Shown here: in pieces, positions 19,322-28,242 of the stretch
How the letters are laid out: every line of letters starts with the position of its first letter
Position numbering within the stretch: position 1 is the stretch's first letter
DNA from: Prevotella sp. ne3005
GTDB lineage: Bacteria > Bacteroidota > Bacteroidia > Bacteroidales > Bacteroidaceae
Assembly (NCBI RefSeq): GCF_900110085.1
Contig: NZ_FOCK01000004.1
Coordinates: 248,001 to 312,000 of the forward strand
Direction of reading: 5' to 3'
Length of the DNA: 64,000 nucleotides
Notes under the pieces: model-generated
Told to the model about the DNA's origin: nothing
Database searches by the model: none
Seen by the model: only the letters and a program-made list of their open reading frames with translations
Position numbers and translations under genes: made by a program

Positions 19322-20332
19322 CTATCTTTTTCTTGCAATGACATAAATAATGACGGGCGCCCCGATGAGGGGCGTCACGGCATTTAATGGGATGACCCCA
19401 CTCTCGCCTGGCAGAAAGCAGATAAGGTTGCAGAGAAGTGCCACAACAGCACCACAGAGGAGAGTGGCTGGTAACAACTGACGATGATTATCAGTTGTCA
19501 ATAGCAATCGTGCGATATGCGGAACAGCCAGACCGATGAAAGCCACAGGGCCACAAAAAGCTGTCACTATGGCTGTCAGGATTCCTGTCACAACCAATAG
19601 CCAGTTTCTGACCCTCAGAATATTGACACCAAGATTCTCGGCATACCTGTCACCCAACATGAGAGCATTTAATGGCTTGATAAGTAACAATGCCCCAAGA
19701 AGTCCGGCCAAAGTGACGATTGCAAAGACTGGCATATTGGTCATCGACACCCCTCCAAAGCTACCCAGCCCCCACACCATATACGACTTAACTCCTTCGT
19801 CTGTAGCAAAGAAATTGAGTAGGGAGATGGCCGAGTTGGAGATATAGCCAATCATAATGCCAATGATAAGCAGCATCACACTATTGCGAACCAAAGTGGA
19901 AAAAAAGAAAATGATAGCCATCACGGTCATGGCACCTACGAAAGCAGCTGCCAAAATAGCGGCAAAGCCACTGAGTTGAAGGGAACCAACAGAGAGTCCG
20001 CCCCCCAAGAAGAGCATGACAAGAGCAACACCCAAGCCTGCACCACTATTAATACCAAAGACACTTGGTCCTGCCAAAGGATTCCGAAAAGCAGTCTGTA
20101 ACAACAAACCACTGACGGCAAGGGCTGAGCCGCTGAGCAAAGCTGTCAGAGCCTGAGGAAGGCGTGACTGCAAAACGATGAACTGCCAAGAGGCCCTCTG
20201 CGTTTCGTCGCCTAAGAGGATGTGTACAACATCACAAGTTGGAATCGGCACAGATCCCATCAATAGGTTCAAGATGAAAAGCACTACAATCAGCAATGCC
20301 AATCCCCAACAATATATGATGCCCTTGTTCAT
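19322..20332 (-). CDS. FecCD-family ABC transporter permease, orphan
   Basis: A 336-residue integral membrane permease of the BtuC/FecCD type for iron-siderophore, heme or vitamin B12 uptake. The start is the ATG at 20332 (MNKGIIYCWGLALLIVV), since a TATTTTTG promoter lies at 20354-20361. Typical segments are SRLPQALTALLSGSALAVSG, then RNPLAGPSVFGINSGAG and FIGLAVPHIARLL. No ATPase or binding-protein gene is adjacent, which is unusual, and its neighbours are glycosidases. Its 3' end is 8 bp from the convergent GH43 stop. Partners must be elsewhere. Confidence 0.9.
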   Translation of the reverse strand: MNKGIIYCWGLALLIVVLFILNLLMGSVPIPTCDVVHILLGDETQRASWQFIVLQSRLPQALTALLSGSALAVSGLLLQTAFRNPLAGPSVFGINSGAGLGVALVMLFLGGGLSVGSLQLSGFAAILAAAFVGAMTVMAIIFFFSTLVRNSVMLLIIGIMIGYISNSAISLLNFFATDEGVKSYMVWGLGSFGGVSMTNMPVFAIVTLAGLLGALLLIKPLNALMLGDRYAENLGVNILRVRNWLLVVTGILTAIVTAFCGPVAFIGLAVPHIARLLLTTDNHRQLLPATLLCGAVVALLCNLICFLPGESGVIPLNAVTPLIGAPVIIYVIARKR

Positions 20333-20353
20333 TACTATTTCCTTTTCTGAGTG

Positions 20354-20361
20354 CAAAAATA
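20354..20361 (-). promoter_or_regulatory. -7 element for the FecCD permease
   Basis: TATTTTTG on the minus strand 22 bp upstream of the ATG at 20332; divergent from the GH9 promoter. Confidence 0.65.
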
Positions 20362-20404
20362 CAACTTTTTTCATGATATTTGTTATAAACAACAAAAATT
20401 GTTG

Positions 20405-20412
20405 TATCTTTG
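20405..20412 (+). promoter_or_regulatory. -7 element for GH9
   Basis: TATCTTTG 29 bp before the ATG at 20441; it rules out the in-frame ATG at 20351. Confidence 0.75.
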
Positions 20413-20440
20413 CACCGAAACCAACAATAACAAAATTAAA

Positions 20441-22819
20441 ATGAGAAAGTTTTACTACTATCTTCTTACAGGAATCCTCTTGTTGACAGCCAGTCCAGGG
20501 GAAGCCACTAAGTTCCTTGGACTTAAAGTGATTGACAAAAATTACCTCATGGTTCATTTCCGTGACGGTGAAGTGCATTACCGTGATGACGGAACAGGGC
20601 CCAGCGCTTATTTAGGCCACTCCTTTGCTGAGGGTGATGATACCCTTGTGGTATTCGGCGAGCGGCTGAAGACAACTGAAGCACAAAAGGCAGACCTTTG
20701 GCAGATCAGTTCTGAAGACGATAAGACTTTCGCAACAGCACAGCCCATAAAAGTCTGGCGCAAGTCTAAACCTATGAATACTGACCATACATTAACAAGC
20801 GAATGCGACCATTGGCTTTTCCTCCAATTATCACAGCCCATGAAACAAGGCTGTAACTATACCGTCAGTATCCCCAATGGCATAGGATCAGACCAGCTAT
20901 CATCCACTATCTGCTTTGATATCTGGAACCAGCAGTCAGAGGCTATACATGTGAACATCATTGGCTATTCTCCGACAGAACAGACCCATGCTGCTGATCT
21001 CTACCAATGGTTGGGTGATGGTGGCCAACGCGACTATAAGGCATGGGAGGGCCGTAAGGTGTATCTTTACAATGTAAAGACTAAGAAGAAGCAGAATGTT
21101 GGTACCGTGAAGTTCTGGAAGAAGGCTGCCGACTCCAAGAAAGAGGCTGGCGAGAAGAATCTCGTCGGCACTGATGTATGGAATGTCGACTTCAAGTCGG
21201 CTACCCCAGGACGCTATCGTCTTGTAGTGGAAGATGTGGGCTGTAGCATGGACTTCGACATCGCCTCCAACATTTATTACCAGCCTTTCCGCTACTCTGT
21301 CCGTGGTTATTACTATATGCGTCTTAGCGAACCCAAGGATCCTGAACATGTGTGGCCCATACCCCGTCAGCCTCAGTTCATTCCAGAGACAGATCCCAAG
21401 GGATTCACGGTTTATAAGACCGACTTCCACCCCTTCTGTCAGGAATGGCGTGACCTGCATACCGATGTGTGGGATGAACCCCATTTCAAGTCCCTTATGG
21501 CATCTCGCTTCTGGCAGCATCGCCTGCCTGGCAATCCTGTGAATACAGAGGTGAAAGGCGGACATTCCGATGCCTTCGACTGGGACCGTCATCTGGCCCA
21601 TGTCAGCAATATCTACGACATGCTACTGCCCTATATCCTCTCTGGCGGACGCCTCTCCGATGACAACCTGGGCATCCGTGAGAGTGGCAACGGCATACCC
21701 GACATTATCGACGAAGCTCGTAATGAGGTCGACTTCTTCCTTAGCATCCGTGATGGTGAAGCCTATTCTCAGGGTGTCACCAACCCTTGTGCCGATTGGA
21801 GCGTGATGTTCCAGGCAGGCTGTACCACGATGGCAGCCTGGGCCAATGCCGCCAACTGTGCCATCACTGGTGAGGCCTTCCGTCTACAGGGTAACGACTC
21901 ACTGCGACAGTATTATACCAACGAGGCCATTAAGGCCTTCCGCTATGCAGAGAAACAGGAGTGGACTCAGCTTGACGACCTGCAGGATATCGGAAGCATG
22001 CAGATGCGTGGCCGTGATTTCCGTCAGCTCGCCGCTGCTTTCCTCTATAACCTGACTGGTGACGAACAGTGGGAGAAGATTTTCGCTGAGGAGAGCATGG
22101 TCAAGAGCCCTCAGTCACTCATCTTCAGCAAGGGGCGCCACGGATTCTTCGGTGTCGGTGTGATGCATGAGGAGAACAAGAACCTTGTACCTTATAATCA
22201 GACATGGGCAGCAGCAGCTTATCTGACCTGTCCCCACCAGCGCCACTTTGCTGACCTCTATAAGAACCTGAAGACCAGCATCAATGCCCAAGCCCTGGAG
22301 TACAACATCTCTCATATGACCGAACGCCCATCACGCCGTAGTGCCAACGACAGCCGCTGGCAGGTGTCACAGAACCTTCAGCTCGTCATGCTGGCCCATT
22401 ACATAGCCGGCAAGGATGATAAAAAGGCTTTGGAACACGCAATGTACACAGAAGCCAGCTGGTCCTTGGGACGTAACCCTGGTAACATTGTAGAGATGAC
22501 TGGATTGGGCGAACACCATATCACCGATTGCTATACCACTGGCCGTAATGACGGTGCGCCTGAGTCGCATCCAGGACAGACGCCTTTCAACGGCACGGAG
22601 ACTTGGTCGCCTGGCCATAATGGAGGTGATGCCCGCGTTATCCTGAAATACTGCTATCCCGAATGGAACATAGAAAAGGGGCAGCAGCTTACAAGCTGGC
22701 CCCTTCAGGAATCTTATTTCAATCAACGCTATTTCTGGGTGAATGGTGAGTTTACGCCCCGTGAGACCATGCGTGGTAAGATGGCCTTATTAGGATATCT
22801 CTATGCTATCAATAAGTAG
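20441..22819 (+). CDS. GH9 endoglucanase-type glycoside hydrolase
   Basis: A 792-residue exported inverting glycosidase of the cellulase E family. The start at 20441 (MRKFYYYLLTGILLLTASPG) follows its promoter. Residues to about 270 include an immunoglobulin-like cellulase N-terminal domain (DIASNIYYQPFRYSVRGYYYMR). The (alpha/alpha)6 barrel shows GGHSDAFDWDRH, in the place of the usual DAGD base region, then ESGNGIPDIIDEARNEVDFF, WSLGRNPGN and a late FWVNGEFTP whose Glu is the likely acid. Substrate could be cellulose-like, xyloglucan or mixed-linkage glucan. The last 11 bp overlap the convergent GH97 gene. Confidence 0.88.
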   Translation: MRKFYYYLLTGILLLTASPGEATKFLGLKVIDKNYLMVHFRDGEVHYRDDGTGPSAYLGHSFAEGDDTLVVFGERLKTTEAQKADLWQISSEDDKTFATAQPIKVWRKSKPMNTDHTLTSECDHWLFLQLSQPMKQGCNYTVSIPNGIGSDQLSSTICFDIWNQQSEAIHVNIIGYSPTEQTHAADLYQWLGDGGQRDYKAWEGRKVYLYNVKTKKKQNVGTVKFWKKAADSKKEAGEKNLVGTDVWNVDFKSATPGRYRLVVEDVGCSMDFDIASNIYYQPFRYSVRGYYYMRLSEPKDPEHVWPIPRQPQFIPETDPKGFTVYKTDFHPFCQEWRDLHTDVWDEPHFKSLMASRFWQHRLPGNPVNTEVKGGHSDAFDWDRHLAHVSNIYDMLLPYILSGGRLSDDNLGIRESGNGIPDIIDEARNEVDFFLSIRDGEAYSQGVTNPCADWSVMFQAGCTTMAAWANAANCAITGEAFRLQGNDSLRQYYTNEAIKAFRYAEKQEWTQLDDLQDIGSMQMRGRDFRQLAAAFLYNLTGDEQWEKIFAEESMVKSPQSLIFSKGRHGFFGVGVMHEENKNLVPYNQTWAAAAYLTCPHQRHFADLYKNLKTSINAQALEYNISHMTERPSRRSANDSRWQVSQNLQLVMLAHYIAGKDDKKALEHAMYTEASWSLGRNPGNIVEMTGLGEHHITDCYTTGRNDGAPESHPGQTPFNGTETWSPGHNGGDARVILKYCYPEWNIEKGQQLTSWPLQESYFNQRYFWVNGEFTPRETMRGKMALLGYLYAINK

Positions 22820-24743
22820 CCGTGATGACGATACCGCCATTGCACGGTATCGTCATCATAATTTGCTGTTTCTTATTCTGCTTGAGGCTCTTCACACTTC
22901 CATTGAGTTGAGCGTCATCACTATAGATGGTCAATTCGGTTCCCTTCTCGAACATCGGGAGGGTTACCATCTTTTTCAGTGGCTGTTCATCAGCATTGAT
23001 GCCCACAACATACCATTTCAAACCACAGCGACGAGCCATGATGACATACTTACCAGGATAACCATCAATCAGCTTCACTTCGTCCCATGTCGTTGGTACT
23101 CGCTTCATGAAGTCAATGGCCCAGGCAGGTGCATCGGTGAGGTTATTAGGGGCTAGGGCAAAGTGTTGAACGGCACTTTGGAAGAGCACAGCCGTAGCCA
23201 GAGCATAGACATCTGAAGTCTTGCGCACAGTACCGTGCTGGTTGTCAGCACTATAGCGTTTATTAAGGGCGGAACCACCAAAGTCCATAGAACCAACGGT
23301 ATTACGCACAAAGGCATGAATGGTGGCGTTACGGGCTTCCGCATCACAGGCACCTTGTCCAAAGTGCAGGTTCTCCGAAGCAAGCACAGCCTCAGAGGCA
23401 GCGTAGTTGGGGTACATACGCTCCCAACCACGAGGCAACGTACATCCGTGGAAGATGACGAGCAGTCCGAAGTCATTGGCATCAGCAAGGATATCCTCGT
23501 AAAGCTGCATCATCGGCTGTTTGTCACCTCCGAAGAAGTCAACCTTGATACCACGAATACCATTCTCCTGCATCCATCTCATTTCCTCACGACGGATACG
23601 ACTGTTGTTCATCTTACCGATAGGTGTCTGGAACGCATCGTTCCAACTACCATTGGAGTTATACCAAAGGAAGATGCCTACCCCCTTTTCTTTACCATAG
23701 CGGGCAAGCTCTGCCATCTTCTCATAGCCAATCTGCTGATCCCAAAAGGCATCTATAAGCACACTCTGATAACCCATGGCTGCAGAGAAGTCGATATAAC
23801 GTTTCTGCTCGTCGAAGTTACAGCTGGGATCCATTCCGATGATCCAGCTCCAGGAGCCCTTACCATAGATATAATCCTGTGAGGCCTCATACTTCGGCTG
23901 TACAAGGTCAAAGGGTACGGTAGTCTCCATGATGTTCGCCAGAGGACCAACGGTAATGGTACGCCAAGGAGTCTCACCTGGCAGTGACATGGCTGGGGTC
24001 ACAGAACCCACACCATTCAACTCGCCCTGCTGTGGAAAGCCTATGCGATAAGTGCCACCCGTTTCGTTCAGCAGACGACAGCCTACATAGTCCCCATCAG
24101 TACCCGTCTCACTGATAAGCACCCAACCTGCAGGAGCCTTGAAGAGACAAGGAAAGGTATAACCCTCACCCCAGCCATTCTTTCCCATGGCGTCATCAGT
24201 AGTATATGGGGTCTCATAACTTGGAGAGGTTCGTGCGAAACCACCCATCGGCTTTGACTGTGGACAAAGGAAGGTTGTCGTACCATCAGGCAATACAAAG
24301 CCACTTGTCTCACGCTCTACGACACAGACACGAGCCTCCTTTTTCGGATAGACCTTATAACGGAATGCCACATCACGATTGCTCACACGGAAGATGATAT
24401 CCATCACGTTTTGCCCGTCTTGCTCATAAGAGGCCACAGCTTCTGTTGCCTCGTAGTCAACGTGGCTCTGCTTAATGTTACGCAGGGCATAGCTCTCTTT
24501 CACCGTTTTGGTCACTACGGATTTCTGCGCGAGACCCTGACTATAGTCGCCAATATTGGTCACAAGTCCAAGGGCAGAAGGGGCAATAACGGTCTGCCCG
24601 TCATAGGCCACCTGATAGGCAGGCTGTCCATTGTCCAGACACAGCGTCAGGATGACTCTTCCATCAGGACTGGCAATCTTCTCATCAGCCTGTACTGTAG
24701 TCAGGTACAACAATGACAGGCATAACAAACATATTTTTTTCAT
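22809..24743 (-). CDS. GH97 family glycosidase (alpha-galactosidase-like)
   Basis: Exported 644-residue enzyme of the SusB/GH97 family. The signal peptide ends VQADE (about 20). The N-terminal beta-super-sandwich (SPDGRVILTLCLDNGQPAY) is followed by a TIM barrel with WSWIIGMD, GYQSVLIDAFW and GIKVDFFGGDK. Asp402 in KVDFF lies where retaining GH97 alpha-galactosidases carry their nucleophile, so I favour alpha-galactosidase over inverting alpha-glucosidase; this is inference. A C-terminal beta domain ends the protein. Own promoter, divergent from GH3; its 3' end overlaps GH9. Confidence 0.87.
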   Translation of the reverse strand: MKKICLLCLSLLYLTTVQADEKIASPDGRVILTLCLDNGQPAYQVAYDGQTVIAPSALGLVTNIGDYSQGLAQKSVVTKTVKESYALRNIKQSHVDYEATEAVASYEQDGQNVMDIIFRVSNRDVAFRYKVYPKKEARVCVVERETSGFVLPDGTTTFLCPQSKPMGGFARTSPSYETPYTTDDAMGKNGWGEGYTFPCLFKAPAGWVLISETGTDGDYVGCRLLNETGGTYRIGFPQQGELNGVGSVTPAMSLPGETPWRTITVGPLANIMETTVPFDLVQPKYEASQDYIYGKGSWSWIIGMDPSCNFDEQKRYIDFSAAMGYQSVLIDAFWDQQIGYEKMAELARYGKEKGVGIFLWYNSNGSWNDAFQTPIGKMNNSRIRREEMRWMQENGIRGIKVDFFGGDKQPMMQLYEDILADANDFGLLVIFHGCTLPRGWERMYPNYAASEAVLASENLHFGQGACDAEARNATIHAFVRNTVGSMDFGGSALNKRYSADNQHGTVRKTSDVYALATAVLFQSAVQHFALAPNNLTDAPAWAIDFMKRVPTTWDEVKLIDGYPGKYVIMARRCGLKWYVVGINADEQPLKKMVTLPMFEKGTELTIYSDDAQLNGSVKSLKQNKKQQIMMTIPCNGGIVITATY

Positions 24744-24776
24744 ATACTTTTGGTTTTAGAATTACATAACTGGTGG

Positions 24777-24784
24777 CAAAGATA
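24777..24784 (-). promoter_or_regulatory. -7 element for GH97
   Basis: TATCTTTG on the minus strand 34 bp before the ATG; forms a divergent pair with the GH3 promoter. Confidence 0.7.
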
Positions 24785-24816
24785 CAAAAAAATTTGCAAA
24801 TATGAAAGAATATGAT

Positions 24817-24824
24817 TATCTTTG
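24817..24824 (+). promoter_or_regulatory. -7 element for GH3
   Basis: TATCTTTG 46 bp before the ATG at 24870. The in-frame TTG at 24822 lies inside this element and cannot be the start. Confidence 0.75.
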
Positions 24825-24869
24825 CACGGATTTTATGATATAACTAACAATGACCAAACAAAACTTGAT

Positions 24870-27341
24870 ATGAAAAGAAATCTTTTATTGGTAGTCTTCG
24901 GACTGATTATTGCAAACGCTTTTGCACAAAAACCTGCCATCCCCCGCGATGCGGCCCTGGAGGCAAAGATTGAGAAAACCCTCGCCAAGATGACGCTCGA
25001 CGAGAAGATCGGACAGATGCTCGAGCTGAATCTCGATGTGATGGGTAACATGAAAGTAAAGAACGCGAAAGTTGATCGTGAGAAGGTGCGCTCCGTACTC
25101 CAGCAGTATGGCAGATCAGATTCTGAGATTGACGCGATGGTGAAGATGACTGATCAGGAGATTATCGATAAACTCGGCAACTTCCCTATCGACATCTATA
25201 AGGGTGAGACACAACGCGAATGGCAACTCAACGAGGCAATGCTCGACACACTGATTTCGAAATGGAAGGTAGGCTCTATCCTGAATGCTCCTGGCACTCG
25301 TGCCCCAAGTGTAGAGCAATGGCAGAAATGGATCCGCCTGATTCAGGAGAAGTCGATGAAGTATTTAGGCATTCCTGATATCTACGGACTCGATCATAAT
25401 CATGGCGTGACTTATACACAAGGTGGAACACTCTTCCCCCAGCCCATCAACCTGGGTGCTACATTCAATACCGATCTGGCTTTCAGAGGCGCAGAGATTA
25501 CAGCCTACGAGAGCCGTGCCGCTAACTGTCCTTGGGTATATAATCCTGTGGTAGACCTGAGTCGCGATCCCCGTTGGCCTCGTGTCTATGAGAGCTTTGG
25601 CGAGGATGCCATCGTAAACGCCAAGATGGTAGCTGCTGAGATTAAGGGCTATCAGGGTGAGGACAATAACCACATCGATCGTTTCCACGTAGGTACCAGC
25701 ACGAAGCATTATTTTGCCTATGGCGCACCTTGGACTGGTAAGGATCGTACCCCTGCCTACCTCAATCCGGCCATCATCCGCGAGAAGTATTTCGAGCCCT
25801 TCAAGGCAGCTGCCCTTGCTGGCACGCTGACCATGATGGTCAACTCAGCATCTGTCAATGGTGTACCCTTGCATGCAAGCTATGAGTATCTTACCAAGTG
25901 GCTCAAGGAGGATCTGCAATGGGATGGATTCTTAGTAACCGACTGGGCTGACATCAACAACCTCTTCTCTCGCGAGAAGGTGGCCAAGGACAAGAAAGAC
26001 GCTATCCGCATTGCCATCAATGCTGGTATCGATATGTCGATGGATCCCTATAGCGTGGAGTTCTGCATCCTGCTGAAGGAACTGGTCAACGAAGGTAAGG
26101 TGAAGATGGAACGTATCGATGATGCCGTTCGTCGTATCCTCCGTGCAAAGTATCGCCTGGGCCTCTTCGACGAGCCTAACACTGGGGGCAAGGGCTTCGA
26201 GAAGTTTGGCTGCGATGAGTTTGCCAAGGCTTCACTCCTGGCTGCTGAAGAGTCAATGGTTCTTCTGAAGAACGAGGGAAATATCCTGCCCCTCGCCAAG
26301 GGCAAAAAGATCCTGTTGACAGGTCCTAACGCCAACCAGATGCGTTGTCTGCATGGTGGTTGGAGCTACACCTGGCAGGGTTCGAAGGCCGAAGACCTCT
26401 CAGAGAAGTACAACACCATCTACGAGGCGCTCTGCAATAAATATGGTAAGGAGAATATCATCCTAGAGCAGGGTGTGACCTACAATGAGAACGGTGCCTA
26501 TTACGACGAGAATGCCCCAGAAACCGACAAGGCTGTGGCTGCTGCCGCCAAAGCAGATATGATTATCGCTGTCATTGGTGAGAATTCTTACACAGAGACT
26601 CCTGGTAACCTCACAGACCTCTGGCTTTCTGAGAACCAGCGCAATCTGGTGAAGGAACTCGCCAAGACGGGCAAACCCATCATCCTCGTGCTGAATGAAG
26701 GTCGTCCACGTCTGATTGCTGACATCGAGCCGCTGGCTAAGGCGGTGGTAGATATCCTCATCCCAGGCAACTATGGCGGCGATGCTCTGGCTAACCTGCT
26801 GGCTGGCGATACTAACTTCTCTGGCAAGATGCCCTACACCTATCCGCGTGAGATCAACTCGCTGAATACTTATGATTATAAGGTGTCTGAGGAGGTTGGC
26901 ACTATGGCTGGCGCCTATAACTACGATGCCAAGGTGAGTCTGCAATGGCCCTTCGGCTATGGCCTCAGCTACACCACCTTCGAATACTCGAACCTGAAGG
27001 TTGACAAGGCGCAGTTTACCGCTGACGACATTCTTACCATCAGCGTGGATGTGAAGAATACAGGCAGCAAAGCCGGTAAGGAGGCTGTATTACTTTATTC
27101 GAGTGATCTCATTGCCAGCATCGTACCAGACAACAAGCGTCTGCGCGACTTTACGAAGATCTCTTTGGAGCCAGGAGAGACCAAGACTGTTACCTTCCAG
27201 CTCCCAGCCAAGAAACTCGCCTTCGTTGGTGCTTGTGGCAAGTGGACCCTCGAAGAGGGTGACTTCATCCTGAAGGTAGGCAATCAGACTGTTCCCACCG
27301 CCTGCACCCAAACCAAGATCTGGGACGAGCCGAATATCTGA
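24870..27341 (+). CDS. GH3 beta-glucosidase/beta-xylosidase
   Basis: Exported 823-residue enzyme. The start at 24870 gives a signal peptide [20 protein letters not shown]. The domain order is TIM barrel (to about 390), alpha/beta sandwich (about 420-650) and fibronectin-III-like C-terminal domain (about 700-815). The nucleophile is Asp358 in [15 protein letters not shown] and the DRTPA segment belong to the sugar-binding pocket. It should cleave terminal beta-glucose or xylose from oligosaccharides made by GH9. A terminator follows the stop after 25 bp. Confidence 0.93.
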   Translation: MKRNLLLVVFGLIIANAFAQKPAIPRDAALEAKIEKTLAKMTLDEKIGQMLELNLDVMGNMKVKNAKVDREKVRSVLQQYGRSDSEIDAMVKMTDQEIIDKLGNFPIDIYKGETQREWQLNEAMLDTLISKWKVGSILNAPGTRAPSVEQWQKWIRLIQEKSMKYLGIPDIYGLDHNHGVTYTQGGTLFPQPINLGATFNTDLAFRGAEITAYESRAANCPWVYNPVVDLSRDPRWPRVYESFGEDAIVNAKMVAAEIKGYQGEDNNHIDRFHVGTSTKHYFAYGAPWTGKDRTPAYLNPAIIREKYFEPFKAAALAGTLTMMVNSASVNGVPLHASYEYLTKWLKEDLQWDGFLVTDWADINNLFSREKVAKDKKDAIRIAINAGIDMSMDPYSVEFCILLKELVNEGKVKMERIDDAVRRILRAKYRLGLFDEPNTGGKGFEKFGCDEFAKASLLAAEESMVLLKNEGNILPLAKGKKILLTGPNANQMRCLHGGWSYTWQGSKAEDLSEKYNTIYEALCNKYGKENIILEQGVTYNENGAYYDENAPETDKAVAAAAKADMIIAVIGENSYTETPGNLTDLWLSENQRNLVKELAKTGKPIILVLNEGRPRLIADIEPLAKAVVDILIPGNYGGDALANLLAGDTNFSGKMPYTYPREINSLNTYDYKVSEEVGTMAGAYNYDAKVSLQWPFGYGLSYTTFEYSNLKVDKAQFTADDILTISVDVKNTGSKAGKEAVLLYSSDLIASIVPDNKRLRDFTKISLEPGETKTVTFQLPAKKLAFVGACGKWTLEEGDFILKVGNQTVPTACTQTKIWDEPNI

Positions 27342-27366
27342 ATCCTAAGAGATATATAACCAGAAT

Positions 27367-27394
27367 TGCCACCTTTAGCTTGGGTGGCATTTTT
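27367..27394 (+). terminator. Terminator after GH3
   Basis: TGCCACC / GGTGGCA stem followed by TTTTT on the plus strand. Confidence 0.85.
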
Positions 27395-27480
27395 GGTTTA
27401 CCCGGAGTAAAGTCCAGGTTTACTCGGAGTAAAGTCCAGGTTTACTCGGAGTAAAGTCCAGGTTTACTCGGAGTAAAGTC
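27395..27480. repeat. 22-bp-period dyad array B (4 units)
   Basis: Four head-to-tail copies (starts 27395, 27417, 27439, 27461), nearly identical. The only internal change is CCC for CTC in the first; the last is cut by 2 bp. Each has the dyad TTTACT-CGG-AGTAAA and a GTCCAG tail. The array begins at the T-run of the GH3 terminator. Confidence 0.95.
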
Positions 27481-27600
27481 TGTCTAAGTATAAGCATACA
27501 CAGCATCCAATACGTTAATAAATCAAAAATCTTTCGGAATCCGTGCAAAGTTTCTGAGGTTCGTGGGTTCTATCTATAGAAATGTTTAATGGGTTTTGCG

Positions 27601-28194
27601 ATGAAACAGATAATAGAAAATATTCTGATGACGCTGGTAATCATCATGATAGCAGCGCTGATGGGTACGATGATGACAAGTTGTACGAGTGATGACGATG
27701 CTGTGGAATCTCTCTCGGGCTCTGACGATGAGCTCTATGCTATCATCGTTGACCCCAATGAGCAATTGATAGATATCACGCATCAGGATTATGTGCTGAC
27801 ACTCAACGACATCGTGGCCTATAACCCTGAAAATGGCGAGATGAAAATAAAGGGAGGCGAGCGAATCAGCGAAAAGGCATTCCCTGTACCAAAACAATGG
27901 AGTATCCAGTTCTATTCCAAAGATAAGTTGCTCTTTAGCGCCAATCTGAACTCAATCATTTCCAACATAATAGGCGGACCAGGATTGACATTCGAACACT
28001 GGTGGGGGCCTGATAAGGATGGCTACAGCCGTTTTAAACTTGACATCATCCGTATCGTAGATGAAAAGGGCCGTGTGCTGGAGGGCGATCTAAGCAATAG
28101 CGAGAAGGCTGGCTTGGCACAATTTGAACAGATATTGAAAACCTACGGGAAAATCAACAAGGATATTACTTGGAATTCGGAAAACTTACTTTAA
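27601..28194 (+). CDS. Hypothetical lipoprotein
   Basis: A lipoprotein of 197 residues from the ATG at 27601; an ATG four codons earlier is possible. Residues 1-27 are a hydrophobic signal, Cys28 in MMTSC is the likely lipidation site, and SDDDAVE follows. The mature part is acidic and has no family I can name. It contains ITHQDYVLTLNDIVAYNP and an FEHWWGPDKDGYSRFKLDI segment, with a beta-rich look. The bidirectional terminator at 28201 ends it. No recognised promoter. Function unknown. Confidence 0.7.
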   Translation: MKQIIENILMTLVIIMIAALMGTMMTSCTSDDDAVESLSGSDDELYAIIVDPNEQLIDITHQDYVLTLNDIVAYNPENGEMKIKGGERISEKAFPVPKQWSIQFYSKDKLLFSANLNSIISNIIGGPGLTFEHWWGPDKDGYSRFKLDIIRIVDEKGRVLEGDLSNSEKAGLAQFEQILKTYGKINKDITWNSENLL

Positions 28195-28200
28195 GAAACA

Positions 28201-28232
28201 AGAATGCCACCCAGAAGATTGGGTGGCATTCT
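28201..28232. terminator. Bidirectional terminator
   Basis: Perfect 12-bp stem AGAATGCCACCC / GGGTGGCATTCT with an 8-nt loop between the convergent lipoprotein gene and rnc. Confidence 0.85.
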
Positions 28233-28242
28233 TGTTATTCTT

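Noticed and set aside
20333-20578. N-terminal extension of the FecCD permease
   Set aside because: It crosses the divergent promoter region and the GH9 signal-peptide DNA; the permease signature begins at the ATG at 20332.
27395-27480. CRISPR array
   Set aside because: Units are 22 bp and directly adjacent with no unique spacers, and no cas genes are in the window.
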